Shown here in pieces: positions 16,229-26,423 of a stretch of 64,000 bases of DNA. The position numbers were made by a program, and so were the translations under genes. The notes below the pieces were generated by a model, which was given only the letters and a program-made list of their open reading frames with translations, was not told the DNA's origin and did not search any database. Within the stretch, counting starts at the first letter, position 1; every line of letters begins with the position of its first letter. The stretch comes from Halodesulfovibrio sp. Lineage in GTDB: Bacteria > Desulfobacterota > Desulfovibrionia > Desulfovibrionales > Desulfovibrionaceae. The stretch covers positions 62,001 to 126,000 of the forward strand of contig NZ_JADMLB010000061.1 of the NCBI RefSeq assembly GCF_015482765.1, in the 5' to 3' direction.

Positions 16229-16591
16229 TTAGAGAACGTCTATTCGAATGCGCTTGGGCGGTACTTCTTTCCTCTTAGGGAGGTATATGGTGAGCACGCC
16301 GTTCTCAAATTTGGCGCTTACTTTTTCTTTATCAACCAGCTCGCTTACTTCAAAACGCGCGCAGTACTCCACTTCCCCGAATTCCATAGAGTGTACGCGT
16401 TCTCCGGCAACGAGGCCGAAGTTGGATTTTGCCTGTACTGAAAGTTTGTCATCTTCAATATCCAGTATAAGCTTTTCTTTTTCTACTCCCGGCATATCGA
16501 GGTAGAGGTAGAACCCGTCTTCACGTTCAACAAAATCTGCCGGAGGTTGTACCCGTGGTCTTTTTCCAATTCTGTTAGGCATCTGCTGCAT
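16229..16591 (-). CDS. Small heat-shock protein (Hsp20), second of a pair
   Basis: 120 residues covering an alpha-crystallin domain: EDGFYLYLDMPGVEKEKLILDIEDDKLSVQAK at the N-terminal edge and the signature FENGVLTIYLPK near the end, followed by the C-terminal IRIDVL tail. ATP-independent holdase chaperone of the cytosol. Only five bases separate it from the upstream Hsp20 gene, so the two are co-expressed and may form mixed oligomers. Confidence 0.9.
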   Translation of the reverse strand: MQQMPNRIGKRPRVQPPADFVEREDGFYLYLDMPGVEKEKLILDIEDDKLSVQAKSNFGLVAGERVHSMEFGEVEYCARFEVSELVDKEKVSAKFENGVLTIYLPKRKEVPPKRIRIDVL

Positions 16592-16596
16592 AGCTA

Positions 16597-17010
16597 CTAC
16601 CTTGGTTGAATATGGATTGTACGCGGCTTCATTGCCGTGGATTTAGGGAGCTGAACAAACAGCATGCCGGATTTCATGGTGGCGGTGATACCGTCTTTAT
16701 GGATTGGGACGTTGATTTTTACCAACCGTTGAAAAGAGCCTGTGGGTCTTTCCTGCTGGTAGTATTTTCCCTGAATTGGTTTCAGTTCACCTTTGATGAC
16801 AAGTGTGTTGTCTTCAATAATCAACTCAATGTCTTCCATTGCTGCACCTGGAACCAAAGCCCTAACAAATACATTTGTTTCGTCTTCGCTGATATAGAGC
16901 GGGGGAAACGTAGCGCGTCGGGATGCAGTTGGTTGCGGGTCGTGCAAGTCATTCATCAGTTTATCAAACAGATGAGGGAAGTCGTAAAACGATCCATAAT
17001 TGATAACCAT
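16597..17010 (-). CDS. Small heat-shock protein (Hsp20), first of a pair
   Basis: 137 residues. The alpha-crystallin domain (about 40-135) contains PPLYISEDETNVFVRALVPGAAMEDIELIIEDNTLVIKGE and the signature MKSGMLFVQLPKS. The short N-terminal arm (YGSFYDFPHLFDKLMND) is typical of the class. A GGAG element precedes the ATG. I saw no CIRCE-like repeat upstream, so sigma-32-type control is possible but not demonstrated. Confidence 0.9.
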   Translation of the reverse strand: MVINYGSFYDFPHLFDKLMNDLHDPQPTASRRATFPPLYISEDETNVFVRALVPGAAMEDIELIIEDNTLVIKGELKPIQGKYYQQERPTGSFQRLVKINVPIHKDGITATMKSGMLFVQLPKSTAMKPRTIHIQPR

Positions 17011-17107
17011 AATCCGGCTCTCCTTTCAGATGTATCATAAGCAGAGACAGCAATCCGTCAAGATTGGCAACTACGGCGTGTGTATTACACTGTAAGCGGG
17101 AATAACA

Positions 17108-17311
17108 TTATTTACGAGCGTCGCGTGTGCCGTTGTCCCATGCTTCCTGAGCAATAGCTTCTTCAACGAGCATAACGGGAATTTCTTCGCGAATTGGATA
17201 CACAACGTTGCATTTTGAGCAGGAAAGTCCGTCTTTATCATCAGTGAGTTTGAGGGAATTCTTACATTTTGGGCAGGCAAGAATTTTCAGTAAATCAGCT
17301 TGTACAGTCAC
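17108..17311 (-). CDS. Trm112/YcaR-like zinc-ribbon protein
   Basis: 67 residues from the GTG at 17311, chosen because AAGGAG lies seven bases upstream; an in-frame ATG at 17341 has no such site. Motif LACPKCKNSL followed by LSCSKCNVVYPIREEIPVML is diagnostic of the UPF0434/Trm112 family, with two CxxC pairs binding zinc. In other organisms relatives activate methyltransferases; the bacterial role is unclear. Confidence 0.86.
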   Translation of the reverse strand: MTVQADLLKILACPKCKNSLKLTDDKDGLSCSKCNVVYPIREEIPVMLVEEAIAQEAWDNGTRDARK

Positions 17312-17562
17312 AGTGCGACTCCTTGAAAAAAATATACACACCTAGTGTGCAGGTTGGGTAGTATACGCAGTTACTGTACGCACAGCAACAGGAAGCGGCG
17401 TAGTATAATTTTCTAAAAAAAGAAAATAAGTACAAACAAATTTACCATGATACGTACTGTAACCCATTCGCCATTTGACAACCCGCAAATCGCGGGCGTA
17501 TTTGTGATGATGAAAGAAACAACTACAGACACTATTACATAGTTCTCTATATGGAAGGAATT

Positions 17563-18429
17563 ATGGCGCGGACATTTATTGATTTACATACACATTCTAC
17601 AGCCTCCGACGGAAGCGATTCTCCTGAGGAACTGGTAAAGCTTGCTAAAAAAAGTAATGTGACCACACTTGCTTTAACGGATCACGATACTGTTGCAGGT
17701 GTTGAAGAGGCAATGGAGACGGGCAAAGAGCTCGGGGTTGAGGTTATTTCGGGATGTGAACTCGGTGTAAAAACAGATTTCGGAGAAATTCACTTACTTG
17801 GGTTGTGGCTTGATCCCAAGGCTCCAAGGCTTCAAAAGATTATGAGTGAGCTTCGCAGTTACCGTTCTGAGCGTAACAAGATAATTGTTGAAAAGCTCCA
17901 AGCTCTCGGTATGGACATCACATATGAAGAGGTTTTGCAGGCTGCCGGTGACGGCTCTGTTGGCCGTCCACACATTGCTCAGGTGCTGGTAAACAAAAAA
18001 TATTTTAAAAGCGTAAAAAAAGTTTTTGAAGACATGTTATGTGACGGCGGCAAAGCATATGCTCCTAAGAAAGTTCTTAGCCCAGTGGATGGAGTGAAGC
18101 TTTTGAAAGAGGAAGGAGCCACCGTTTCATGGGCGCATATGTGTATTCATGGTCAGTCAGAAGAATATCTGAATGATATGATTGCTACGTTGAAACCGCA
18201 CGGTCTGGATGCATTGGAAGCCTATCATAGTGAACATGGAGATGCTTCTACACGGCTAGTTGTGGAGCTGGCTTCCGTACACGGACTTGCACTCACCGGC
18301 GGTTCGGACTATCACGGCGCGGTGAAGCCTAATATTGCGCTCGGTCGCGGTAAGGGTGGATTGTACGTGCCGCACAGTGTGCTTGATAATTTAAAAGAAC
18401 TACGCCGTAAGCAGGGGCTTCCTGTTTAG
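17563..18429 (+). CDS. PHP-domain phosphoesterase (YciV/RNase AM-like)
   Basis: 288 residues from the ATG at 17563, which has GGAAGGA just upstream (an in-frame ATG at 17551 lacks one). The polymerase-and-histidinol-phosphatase metal motifs are present: DLHTHSTASDGSDSPEEL, ALTDHDTVAG, EVISGCELG, and near the end LTGGSDYHG. Relatives hydrolyse 3',5'-nucleoside bisphosphates and trim rRNA 5' ends. It is followed 11 bases later by a U32 peptidase-family gene, a likely operon partner in RNA metabolism. Confidence 0.87.
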   Translation: MARTFIDLHTHSTASDGSDSPEELVKLAKKSNVTTLALTDHDTVAGVEEAMETGKELGVEVISGCELGVKTDFGEIHLLGLWLDPKAPRLQKIMSELRSYRSERNKIIVEKLQALGMDITYEEVLQAAGDGSVGRPHIAQVLVNKKYFKSVKKVFEDMLCDGGKAYAPKKVLSPVDGVKLLKEEGATVSWAHMCIHGQSEEYLNDMIATLKPHGLDALEAYHSEHGDASTRLVVELASVHGLALTGGSDYHGAVKPNIALGRGKGGLYVPHSVLDNLKELRRKQGLPV

Positions 18430-18440
18430 TTGAAAATATT

Positions 18441-19679
18441 ATGACAAAAAAATTGCCAGAACTGCTTTGTCCGGCAGGTGATATGGACAGACTCGACTCC
18501 GCACTGCTGTATGGTGCGGATGCTTGTTATCTTGGTGGAAAAAAACATAGCCTTCGCGCAAGCTCAGGCGGTTTTGACTGGGAAGAGTTGGAAGTTGCCT
18601 GCGCAAAAGCGCATGCAAAAGATGCTTCTATTTACTATACGCTGAACATTTTGCCACATGAACCGCATCTTGCCGGTGTTCAGGAATCGTTGGAGCATCT
18701 TGCTGAATCCAGTGTTGACGGGTTGATTATTGCCGATCCGGGTGTGCTTCGTATGGCGCGCCGCATTGCGCCGAATAAATCTATCCATTTAAGCACGCAG
18801 GCAAACACCTCCAACAGCGAGGCTGTCGGGTTCTGGCATGATCTGGGTATTGAACGTGTAAATGTTGCCCGTGAACTTGGTGCTCATGCGATCAGCAAAT
18901 TGACCAAGGCATATCCGGATATGGAATTTGAAGTTTTTGTACATGGAGCAATGTGTCTTGCATTATCCGGTCGCTGTCTGCTCTCATCTTGGATGAGTCA
19001 GCGTCCTGCCAACCTTGGTGAATGTACACACCCTTGTCGCTTTGAGTACAAGGGGCTGACTGTTCAGGATATGCGTCTGACAGTGGAAGAAGGGATGCGT
19101 GAAGGTCCTACATGGGATGTAACCCATGAAGGTCCCCATAGTGCCTTCTGGGCACCTGAAGACTTGTGCCTCGTCAAATACATGCGTTGGTTCTACCAGA
19201 ACAATGTTGCTTCATTGAAAATTGAAGGACGCATGAAAACTCCAAGCTACGTGGCACACGTAGTGGATGTTTACAGAACTGCTATCAACGATGTGGCAAC
19301 CGGACAGTTCCGTTATGACGAGTACATTCGGGAATTGCAGAACACTGCTTCCAGAAATTTAAGCACGGGCTTCTTCCTGCCAAAGGGACACAGAAAGTCT
19401 GTACCTCCGTTACCGAAAAAAGACTGTACTCCGATTGTTGCTAAATTAGTTCAGAAAGAAAATGACAGTAAGTGGCAGATTGCCGTGCGCTCACCTTTCA
19501 GAGCTGACAGGCCGGTACAGATTATGGTTCCCGGTCTTAAACGTCCTGTTTTGCCGGTGGGAAGTTTCCAGCTTGAAAACCATCGCGGTGAAGATGTTGA
19601 CGTCGTTCATCCGGGTATGTTCGGATTCATTCGATGTGAAAGTGAACACTTTGCGGAAGGACTTTTCTTGCGAGGCTAA
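18441..19679 (+). CDS. Peptidase U32-family protein (TrhP/YegQ-like)
   Basis: 412 residues. Family blocks: PELLCPAGDMDRLDSALLYGADACYLGG, STQANTSNSEAV, VARELG, EFEVFVHGAMCLALSGRCLLSSW and GECTHPCRFEY with the conserved cysteines thought to hold an iron-sulfur cluster, then KIEGRMK. Although named peptidases, characterised members act in prephenate-dependent tRNA or rRNA hydroxylation or ubiquinone hydroxylation. Here the tRNA role (5-hydroxyuridine) is the best guess. Start lacks a strong ribosome site, consistent with coupling to the preceding gene. Confidence 0.86.
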   Translation: MTKKLPELLCPAGDMDRLDSALLYGADACYLGGKKHSLRASSGGFDWEELEVACAKAHAKDASIYYTLNILPHEPHLAGVQESLEHLAESSVDGLIIADPGVLRMARRIAPNKSIHLSTQANTSNSEAVGFWHDLGIERVNVARELGAHAISKLTKAYPDMEFEVFVHGAMCLALSGRCLLSSWMSQRPANLGECTHPCRFEYKGLTVQDMRLTVEEGMREGPTWDVTHEGPHSAFWAPEDLCLVKYMRWFYQNNVASLKIEGRMKTPSYVAHVVDVYRTAINDVATGQFRYDEYIRELQNTASRNLSTGFFLPKGHRKSVPPLPKKDCTPIVAKLVQKENDSKWQIAVRSPFRADRPVQIMVPGLKRPVLPVGSFQLENHRGEDVDVVHPGMFGFIRCESEHFAEGLFLRG

Positions 19680-19710
19680 CACTCGAAGCATCTTGCTAAT
19701 TATGATTGGA

Positions 19711-19749
19711 AAAAGGGTTGTCCTACTGATGTAGGACAACCCTTTTTTA
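19711..19749 (+). terminator. Intrinsic terminator after the U32 gene
   Basis: Perfect 12-bp stem GGGTTGTCCTAC (19715-19726) with loop TGAT, followed by TTTTTT and preceded by AAAA, so it can also serve the minus strand. Confidence 0.9.
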
Positions 19750-19910
19750 TTAGTTCGATTTATCGTGAAGGGAGGAAGCATTTTCTTAGAAGAAGCGCTC
19801 GTAACCCTCTGTATTGAAAAGCTCTATTAGTTTGACTTTTGAACGCAGCTGGAAATGGCTGTGATCTTGTTGGTAAAAGAGCTTTTTTGAAGATTTTGTC
19901 TTTAAAAGAC

Positions 19911-21305
19911 CTAACGCTTGCGACGAGGTTTTGCACCCCGAGAACCTGCATTCCCGCCAGATTTTTTGCCGTTCGGTTTTTTACCTTGAGGTTTGCGTTT
20001 AAAGGACGGCTTGCCTCTGGAATCATTGCGGCTATCGTTTTTGTTGTTACCGGAAGGCTCGTTGTAATTGAAGTTGCCGAGCTTTCGCATGGCAAACGAT
20101 TTACCGATTTCCTGTTCCATTTGAAGCATGCGCATGAGCTCTTTTTCACCGAGCAATGTGATTGCTGTCCCTTTCCGGTAAGCACGAGCGGTGCGTCCTA
20201 CACGGTGAATGTACTTATCCGGACTGTCCGGTGTGTCATACTGGATAATATGCGTGATGTGATCAAGATCAATACCTCGGGCAACAAGGTCTGTTGCAAC
20301 GAGAATTCTTGCTTCACCGGTTTGCATTTTTTCAAGCATTTTATTGCGTTTTGACTGTGAGAGGTCACTGTGCAGTGCGGCAACTTCTCCAAACTTGCTT
20401 GCTAATGTGCGCTCAAGAGCGCGGCATGTTTCTTTTGTGTTTGCAAAGATAATGATGCCGCCGTCAGCTTTTGAATGCGGGCTATGCTCTGCACGCTTCT
20501 GCTTGCTGACAAGGCTGTCTGAATCATTAAGAAGCAGCGGCATAAGAGATAGCAGCAGTTTCTTTTTGAGATGCGGTGGAACAGTAAACAGTTCATGAGA
20601 AATGTCCGGCTTTGCTTCTTCAGTACGCACATCGATTACTTTAGGATCTTTTGTATAGGTGCATGCCAACTGTTCAATCGGTTTAGGCATGGTTGCAGAG
20701 AAGAACGCTGTTGTTCTCTTGGATGGAACGCGATCTAAAATTTTCTGAATATCCGGCAAAAAGCCGAGGTCGAACATGCGGTCAGCCTCATCGATGATGA
20801 GAGTATCCACACCGCCTAAACGGATTTCTTTTTGATCCATAAAGTCAAGCAGTCGTCCCGGTGTTGCTACAATAATAGTAGATGCCTTGGCGGCTTTTTT
20901 TTGTGGAGCAGCACCGGCACCGCCGTAGATTGCCCCGCATCGGTACCCTGTTTGTTGTCCAAGTGCGATGCAGCTTTTTTGAATCTGTAACGCAAGCTCG
21001 CGGGTCGGGGCGAGGATAAGTGCACGAACTGGACCACGCTTTAATGCATCCTCTGAAGCAAGGTGTTGGAGAAGCGGAAGCAGGAACGCAGCAGTTTTTC
21101 CGGTACCTGTGTTAGCGAGTGCAATGGTGTCTCGCCGTTCCAGAAGAATTGGAATAACGGACTGTTGCACCGGAGTAGGCGTCGTGAATTTAGCTGCTGC
21201 TAACCCAGAGCGGATTCGCTGATCAAAAGAAAATTGATCAAATGAAGCCTGCTCGGTTTCTGCATTAGTGTTTTGTTCGTTTGTATCGTTATGGGGCGTG
21301 GTCAT
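19911..21305 (-). CDS. DEAD-box ATP-dependent RNA helicase, RhlE-like
   Basis: 464 residues with all helicase motifs in order: Q motif FTTPTPVQQSVIP, ANTGTGKT, PTRELALQ, TPGRLLDF, IDEADRMFD, FSATMP, then domain 2 with IIFANTKETC, ATDLVARGIDL and HRVGRTARAYRKG. The tail from about residue 400 is basic and Gly/Lys/Arg-rich (KPSFKRKPQGKKPNGKK), as expected for nonspecific RNA binding in RhlE/CsdA-type proteins. Likely role in ribosome assembly or mRNA decay, especially in the cold. Confidence 0.92.
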   Translation of the reverse strand: MTTPHNDTNEQNTNAETEQASFDQFSFDQRIRSGLAAAKFTTPTPVQQSVIPILLERRDTIALANTGTGKTAAFLLPLLQHLASEDALKRGPVRALILAPTRELALQIQKSCIALGQQTGYRCGAIYGGAGAAPQKKAAKASTIIVATPGRLLDFMDQKEIRLGGVDTLIIDEADRMFDLGFLPDIQKILDRVPSKRTTAFFSATMPKPIEQLACTYTKDPKVIDVRTEEAKPDISHELFTVPPHLKKKLLLSLMPLLLNDSDSLVSKQKRAEHSPHSKADGGIIIFANTKETCRALERTLASKFGEVAALHSDLSQSKRNKMLEKMQTGEARILVATDLVARGIDLDHITHIIQYDTPDSPDKYIHRVGRTARAYRKGTAITLLGEKELMRMLQMEQEIGKSFAMRKLGNFNYNEPSGNNKNDSRNDSRGKPSFKRKPQGKKPNGKKSGGNAGSRGAKPRRKR

Positions 21306-21512
21306 GGAAATCCTCTATAGTTCGACATTATGTTCTGATGGTCATGGTAGTATAAGAAAGGATGCGCTCCCGCAAATGAAAAGTTTGAACTACAAAAGCT
21401 GAGTTGCCGAATGACCTTTATCATGTCTGCACAGTAGGCATCCTCGTATCATACTACGTTAGCACAACAATGCAGCTTTTTACTGCTGCGGACAGATAAG
21501 GACGGGGATCTC

Positions 21513-24008
21513 ATGTCGAAAGATGTAAAAGATTATCTACACTTACTTGATAAGCCGCTTGATGAATCCAGTGCTCCGGAAGCGCGTAATTCTGCGCTGG
21601 GTGAAGATGCGCTGTGGCATATATTGTATTCATTAGGACGGGACAACACACATCCTTCAAAACATAAATGTTATTGGGGGTTGGTACTTGCTGTGCGTGA
21701 TCGCATGCTGGAAAAGTGGGCAACGCTTCAGCGCCAGTATTATACGAACGATGACAAGAGGCTTTATTATCTTTCACTGGAGTTTTTACCCGGTAAGTTT
21801 CTTCGCAGTAACTTGCTTGCTCTTGGACTTGAAAATGAAGCCCATGAATTTTTACGGGAACAGGGGTTCTCTCTTGACGAAATCATAGATCAAGAATGTG
21901 AACCGGGGCTTGGTAATGGCGGGCTGGGTCGGCTTGCTTCATGCTATATGGACTCAATGGCAACATTAGGTTTGCCAGCATACGGGTATGGGATTCGTTA
22001 TTCGTATGGTTTGTTCAGACAAGAAATCCGAAATGGACATCAGGTGGAACAGCCGGATAACTGGCTGCATGAAGGGAACCACTGGCTTATTCCTCGTCCG
22101 TATGGGCAATATCCGATCCGTTTTTACGGTAAGGTTCATGAGTGGCTGGATGATGACGGGATTCTGCGTCACGACTGGCGCGGCGGTGACCTTGTTATGG
22201 CAATGGCGAATGATGTTTTTGTTCCCGGATATCGGAATGGCCATGTAAACTGCATTCGTTTATGGGAAGCTCGTCCGCATAAAGAATTTGTTTTGAGCTC
22301 GTTCAATGCCGGTGATTATATCGGTTCAGTACAAGAGAAGATTTCAGACGAAAACATTTCGATGGTACTCTATCCGAGTGATGACGCTCCGGAAGGTAAA
22401 ACGTTGCGTCTGAAACAGCAGTACTTCTTTGTTGCAGCAACAATGCGGGATCTTATCCGTCGTTTTAAAAAGCTAAATAAACCTTGGGATCAGCTGTCAG
22501 AAAAGAATGTTGTGCAGTTGAATGAAACGCATCCGGCAATTGCAATTCCAGAGCTAATGCGTGTGCTTGTCGATGAAGAATTGCTGGGGTGGGAAGAAGC
22601 ATGGTGTATTTGCCAAAAGCTTTTTGCCTATACCAACCACACGATTTTGCCTGAAGCTTTAGAAACGTGGACAGTGAGTCTTATGGAGAAACTGCTTCCG
22701 CGACATATGCAGATTATTTATGAGATTAACCGGAGATTTCTTGAAGGGGTACGTCTTCATTTCCGTGATGAGCCGGAGTTGCCTTCAAGAGTTTCGCTTA
22801 TTTCAGATGATCCTGAACCGAAAGTTCGTATGAGTCATCTGGCAATTGTTGGTAGCTTTAGTATTAACGGCGTATCCGCATTGCATACACAGATTCTTCG
22901 GGATCGTGTGTTCCATGACTTTATTCGGATTTTCCCTGAACGGTTCAATAACAAAACAAATGGAGTGACTCCTCGCCGATGGCTACGACAGTGCAATGTT
23001 TCGTTGTCGTGGTTGTTGAGTGAACATCTTGGATGTGGCTGGGTTACAGATTTAAATCAAGTTGAACATCTTCGGGAGTTGGCGGACGTTGATGAATTTA
23101 GGCATGATTGGGAACAGTGCCGTTTGACAAATAAGAAACGTCTTGCTGATTACATAGAGAAAATGAATGGAATTACGGTGAACCCACATAGCATCTTTGA
23201 TGTTCAGGTGAAACGTTTCCATGAATACAAGCGGCAGTTGCTGAATATTCTGCATGTGATCACCCTGTACAACAGCATCAGAAAGAATCCGGAAGTTAAA
23301 ATGCAGCCGAGAACTTTTATCTTTGGCGGAAAGGCTGCGCCGAGTTACTGGATGGCAAAAGATATAATCTATTTGATTAATGCTGTTGCCCGCCGGATAA
23401 ATTCTGACCCGAATACCCGTAATTTCTTGAAGGTAGTTTTCCTCGCGAATTACAATGTTTCATTGGCGCAGTTACTTGTTCCAGCTACAGATGTTTCCGA
23501 GCAGATATCCACGGCAGGGTATGAAGCGTCCGGAACAGGAAATATGAAATTTGCTTTGAACGGTGCGCTGACTATTGGTACGAGAGACGGTGCGAACATT
23601 GAGATTGGCGAGCGGGTCGGTGATCCAAATATTTATCTGTTTGGTCTGTGTGAGCAGGAAGTTCTTGATATGAAGAAGCGCGGGTATGACCCGTGGGATA
23701 TTTATAAAAATGACAGTGAACTTCGAGAAGTGCTCGATATGATTAATTCAGACCAGTTTACTCCGGGGAACCCTACGGCATTTAGCGGGATATTCAACTC
23801 CCTATTAAGCGGTGGAGACCGGTTTATGGTACTGGCTGATTATCGGGCATATGTTGAAACGCATAAGCGAATTGCTCATGAATATGTGGATCGTGATCTA
23901 TGGATTAAAAAATCCATAATGAATACAGCGGGTATGGGCTTCTTCTCCAGTGATCGAGCCGTACAGGAATACATAGACGGAATCTGGCATGTGAAGCCGG
24001 ATGTTTAG
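21513..24008 (+). CDS. glgP: Glycogen/starch phosphorylase
   Basis: 831 residues, the usual length for the GT35 family. It releases glucose-1-phosphate from glycogen. Visible signatures are KRLYYLSLEFLPGKFLRSNL, EPGLGNGGLGRLASCYMDSMATL, the maltodextrin-site region NGVTPRRWL, and the pyridoxal-phosphate lysine segment EASGTGNMKFALNGALTIGTRDGANIEI. The gene stands alone between divergent and convergent neighbours and ends in a strong terminator. Confidence 0.95.
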   Translation: MSKDVKDYLHLLDKPLDESSAPEARNSALGEDALWHILYSLGRDNTHPSKHKCYWGLVLAVRDRMLEKWATLQRQYYTNDDKRLYYLSLEFLPGKFLRSNLLALGLENEAHEFLREQGFSLDEIIDQECEPGLGNGGLGRLASCYMDSMATLGLPAYGYGIRYSYGLFRQEIRNGHQVEQPDNWLHEGNHWLIPRPYGQYPIRFYGKVHEWLDDDGILRHDWRGGDLVMAMANDVFVPGYRNGHVNCIRLWEARPHKEFVLSSFNAGDYIGSVQEKISDENISMVLYPSDDAPEGKTLRLKQQYFFVAATMRDLIRRFKKLNKPWDQLSEKNVVQLNETHPAIAIPELMRVLVDEELLGWEEAWCICQKLFAYTNHTILPEALETWTVSLMEKLLPRHMQIIYEINRRFLEGVRLHFRDEPELPSRVSLISDDPEPKVRMSHLAIVGSFSINGVSALHTQILRDRVFHDFIRIFPERFNNKTNGVTPRRWLRQCNVSLSWLLSEHLGCGWVTDLNQVEHLRELADVDEFRHDWEQCRLTNKKRLADYIEKMNGITVNPHSIFDVQVKRFHEYKRQLLNILHVITLYNSIRKNPEVKMQPRTFIFGGKAAPSYWMAKDIIYLINAVARRINSDPNTRNFLKVVFLANYNVSLAQLLVPATDVSEQISTAGYEASGTGNMKFALNGALTIGTRDGANIEIGERVGDPNIYLFGLCEQEVLDMKKRGYDPWDIYKNDSELREVLDMINSDQFTPGNPTAFSGIFNSLLSGGDRFMVLADYRAYVETHKRIAHEYVDRDLWIKKSIMNTAGMGFFSSDRAVQEYIDGIWHVKPDV

Positions 24009-24016
24009 TGAATAAA

Positions 24017-24052
24017 TAAAAAAAGGCTTATCAAACGATAAGCCTTTTTTTG
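24017..24052 (+). terminator. Bidirectional terminator between glgP and the EamA transporter
   Basis: AAAAAAAGGCTTATC, loop AAAC, GATAAGCCTTTTTTT: perfect stem with A and T tracts on both sides. Confidence 0.92.
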
Positions 24053-24068
24053 TTGTGAAATTTTCCTG

Positions 24069-24956
24069 TTAGATGAAGAGAAGGGCAGAGCCACCGCAGG
24101 CTGTTAAAACACTGGCAATGACACGCCATGACGGGGTTTTCTTTTCATGCACTGCTGTGATCATAATAATAGCGAGTGGGGTAAGACTGATAAGTGATGC
24201 TGCAATGCCTGCTTTTGCATATTTCATGGAGAAGAGGGCAACCCAGTTACCCAATGTTGTTCCCACAAAACTTGCGACGAACACAATTTTCATGGCTTTG
24301 GCCATGTTTGCTTTTCGTTCCATTATCTTGTGGTGGTAGCCAAGAACGCCGGCAGCTATCCATGCACAACTTGCTGCTGCTGCGATTCGGAGAATACTGC
24401 CCATTAACGGATCAAGTCCGTATGAAAGTCCTTTTCGGATACATACGTGAGATAAGCCTAGTGCAAGAACGGATACGAGAACGAGTTTGAAGCCATATCG
24501 CCATTCTTTGGGGTCTACCTCGGTGTCGCTCTGTTCATCTTCCTTTAGGGTGATAGATATTACTGAACCGATGATGATTAGCATTCCGGCAATGTTAATA
24601 AGAGTGAGTGACTCTCCTAATGCAAAGAATGCAATGACTGCCGTGACACATGGTGTCATTTGCCACAGAATCGAACCTGTGCGAGCGCCGATACGAGTGC
24701 AGCCTTCATAGAACAAGGTGTCGGCTACCCCGAGTCCGAGAACGCCTGAAAGCAGAATCCAGCCGACTGACTGGCTCGGGAATACCCATTCCGTTCCGAT
24801 AATAAGCGCAATGCAAATGTTGTAGAACAGTACAAGGGGGGTGCGGCATAAAGTGAGTGGCCATGCCCCGATGAGTTTTGCAGCATTTGTATGCATGTAA
24901 GTAGAAAGCCCCCAAAGGCACGCTGTGCCGAGTGCTGCTATTTCCCCTACAAACAT
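24069..24956 (-). CDS. EamA/DMT-superfamily transporter
   Basis: 295 residues with about ten hydrophobic segments arranged as two EamA repeats (roughly 1-135 and 155-295). Drug/metabolite superfamily exporter or permease of the inner membrane; substrate cannot be told from sequence. A short acidic cytosolic loop (LKEDEQSDTEVDPKEW) separates the halves. Convergent with glgP. Confidence 0.85.
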   Translation of the reverse strand: MFVGEIAALGTACLWGLSTYMHTNAAKLIGAWPLTLCRTPLVLFYNICIALIIGTEWVFPSQSVGWILLSGVLGLGVADTLFYEGCTRIGARTGSILWQMTPCVTAVIAFFALGESLTLINIAGMLIIIGSVISITLKEDEQSDTEVDPKEWRYGFKLVLVSVLALGLSHVCIRKGLSYGLDPLMGSILRIAAAASCAWIAAGVLGYHHKIMERKANMAKAMKIVFVASFVGTTLGNWVALFSMKYAKAGIAASLISLTPLAIIMITAVHEKKTPSWRVIASVLTACGGSALLFI

Positions 24957-25084
24957 TGGTGTCTCCTTGTTGGAACCCCGTGTTGAATTTTTGCAACATA
25001 ATATGCTGTTTTATAAGAAAAAATATAGTTCACCCCTAGGCTCATTTTTTGTGTTTTACAATACATAATATGGCTGAAAACAAA

Positions 25085-25116
25085 AAAAGCCCCGCAGAAA
25101 ATTCTGCGAGGCTTTA
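25085..25116 (-). terminator. Terminator of tyrS
   Basis: Minus strand: AAGCCTCGCAGAAT/ATTCTGCGGGGCTT hairpin followed by a seven-T tract. Confidence 0.88.
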
Positions 25117-25137
25117 TATATCAATGGTAGCTGGTCG

Positions 25138-26328
25138 TTACTTCACAAATAATTTGAGGAAACGTTTTTTACCAAGCTTAATGACGTATTCACCGGCTGC
25201 GAGTGCGTCTTCAGCAGTGCATTTTTCTCCATCAATAGAGAGAGCCCCCTGCTTCATGAGACGACGTGCTTCGCCGCGGGATTTTGTGAGCTTTGCATCT
25301 GTAAGGAATACAGGAGGCATAGAAGCGTCACCGGATTCACAAGTGTGTTCCGGCATATCGTCCGGAAGCTGGCCTTTTGCGAAAACAGAGTTAAATCCAG
25401 TGCGAGCTTTAGCAGCTTCTTCTGCACCGTGGTACTGTTTTACGATATCTTCTGCCAACTCTTCTTTAGCGGTTTTCGGGTGAAGTTCACCGGATTCCAC
25501 TTTAGCTTTGAGGTCAGCAATTTCTTCAAGAGACTTGAGAGAAATAAGTTCGTAGTAGCGCCACATGAGTTCGTCGGAGATGGACATAAGTTTGCCGAAC
25601 ATATCGGCAGGAGCTTCGTCGATACCCACGTAGTTGCCGTAGGACTTGGACATTTTGCGTACGCCGTCAAGACCTTCGAGGATAGGCATGGTCATGATGC
25701 ATTGCGGGTCCTGACCTTCCTGTCCCTGAAGTGTACGACCCATCAGCAGGTTGAACTTCTGGTCAGTGCCGCCAAGTTCAATGTCTGCTTCAAGTGCTAC
25801 GGAGTCGTAACCCTGAACGAGTGGATACAAGAATTCATGGATAGCAATAGGGGTGTTCCCCTTATAGCGCTGCTCAAAATCGTTACGTTCAAGCATACGT
25901 GCTACTGTATAGCGGGATGCAAGACGGATGAAGTCTGCCGCACCGAATTTGTCGAACCACTCAGAGTTGAAGCGAACTTCGGTTTTTTCAGGATCGAGGA
26001 TCTTGAATACCTGTTCTTTATATGTTTCCGCGTTAGCGAGAACGTCTTCACGGGTAAGTGGAGGACGGGTGTCGGAACGACCGGAAGGGTCACCGATCAT
26101 ACCGGTGAAGTCACCGATAAGGAATATGACAGTGTGACCGAGTTCCTGAAAATGACGCAGCTTGTGGATTGCAACACTATGACCAAGGTGCAGATCCGGA
26201 GCAGTAGGGTCGAAACCCATTTTTACGCGCAGCGGTTTGCCTTTTTCGAGCTTTTTCTTAAGCTCATCGGCATCAATAAGCTCAGCACAGCCGCGCTGAA
26301 TGATTTCGAGCTGTTTTTGAATATCCAT
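25138..26328 (-). CDS. tyrS: Tyrosyl-tRNA synthetase
   Basis: 396 residues. Class I signatures: HIGH-like motif [14 protein letters not shown] near residue 43, the tyrosine pocket [13 protein letters not shown], and the KMSKS loop [13 protein letters not shown] near residue 230. The C-terminus is an S4 RNA-binding domain ([20 protein letters not shown]). Attaches tyrosine to tRNA-Tyr. The length and the LGH/KMSKS form match the TyrZ-like subgroup. No T-box upstream. Confidence 0.95.
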   Translation of the reverse strand: MDIQKQLEIIQRGCAELIDADELKKKLEKGKPLRVKMGFDPTAPDLHLGHSVAIHKLRHFQELGHTVIFLIGDFTGMIGDPSGRSDTRPPLTREDVLANAETYKEQVFKILDPEKTEVRFNSEWFDKFGAADFIRLASRYTVARMLERNDFEQRYKGNTPIAIHEFLYPLVQGYDSVALEADIELGGTDQKFNLLMGRTLQGQEGQDPQCIMTMPILEGLDGVRKMSKSYGNYVGIDEAPADMFGKLMSISDELMWRYYELISLKSLEEIADLKAKVESGELHPKTAKEELAEDIVKQYHGAEEAAKARTGFNSVFAKGQLPDDMPEHTCESGDASMPPVFLTDAKLTKSRGEARRLMKQGALSIDGEKCTAEDALAAGEYVIKLGKKRFLKLFVK

Positions 26329-26423
26329 AATTCTCTCTTTTACAAAAAAATATGTTGTAACTTGGTGTCTGTTACAAAGAATTGGTGAATTGTCAAATTG
26401 TACGATTTTGTCAAAAAGTGAGG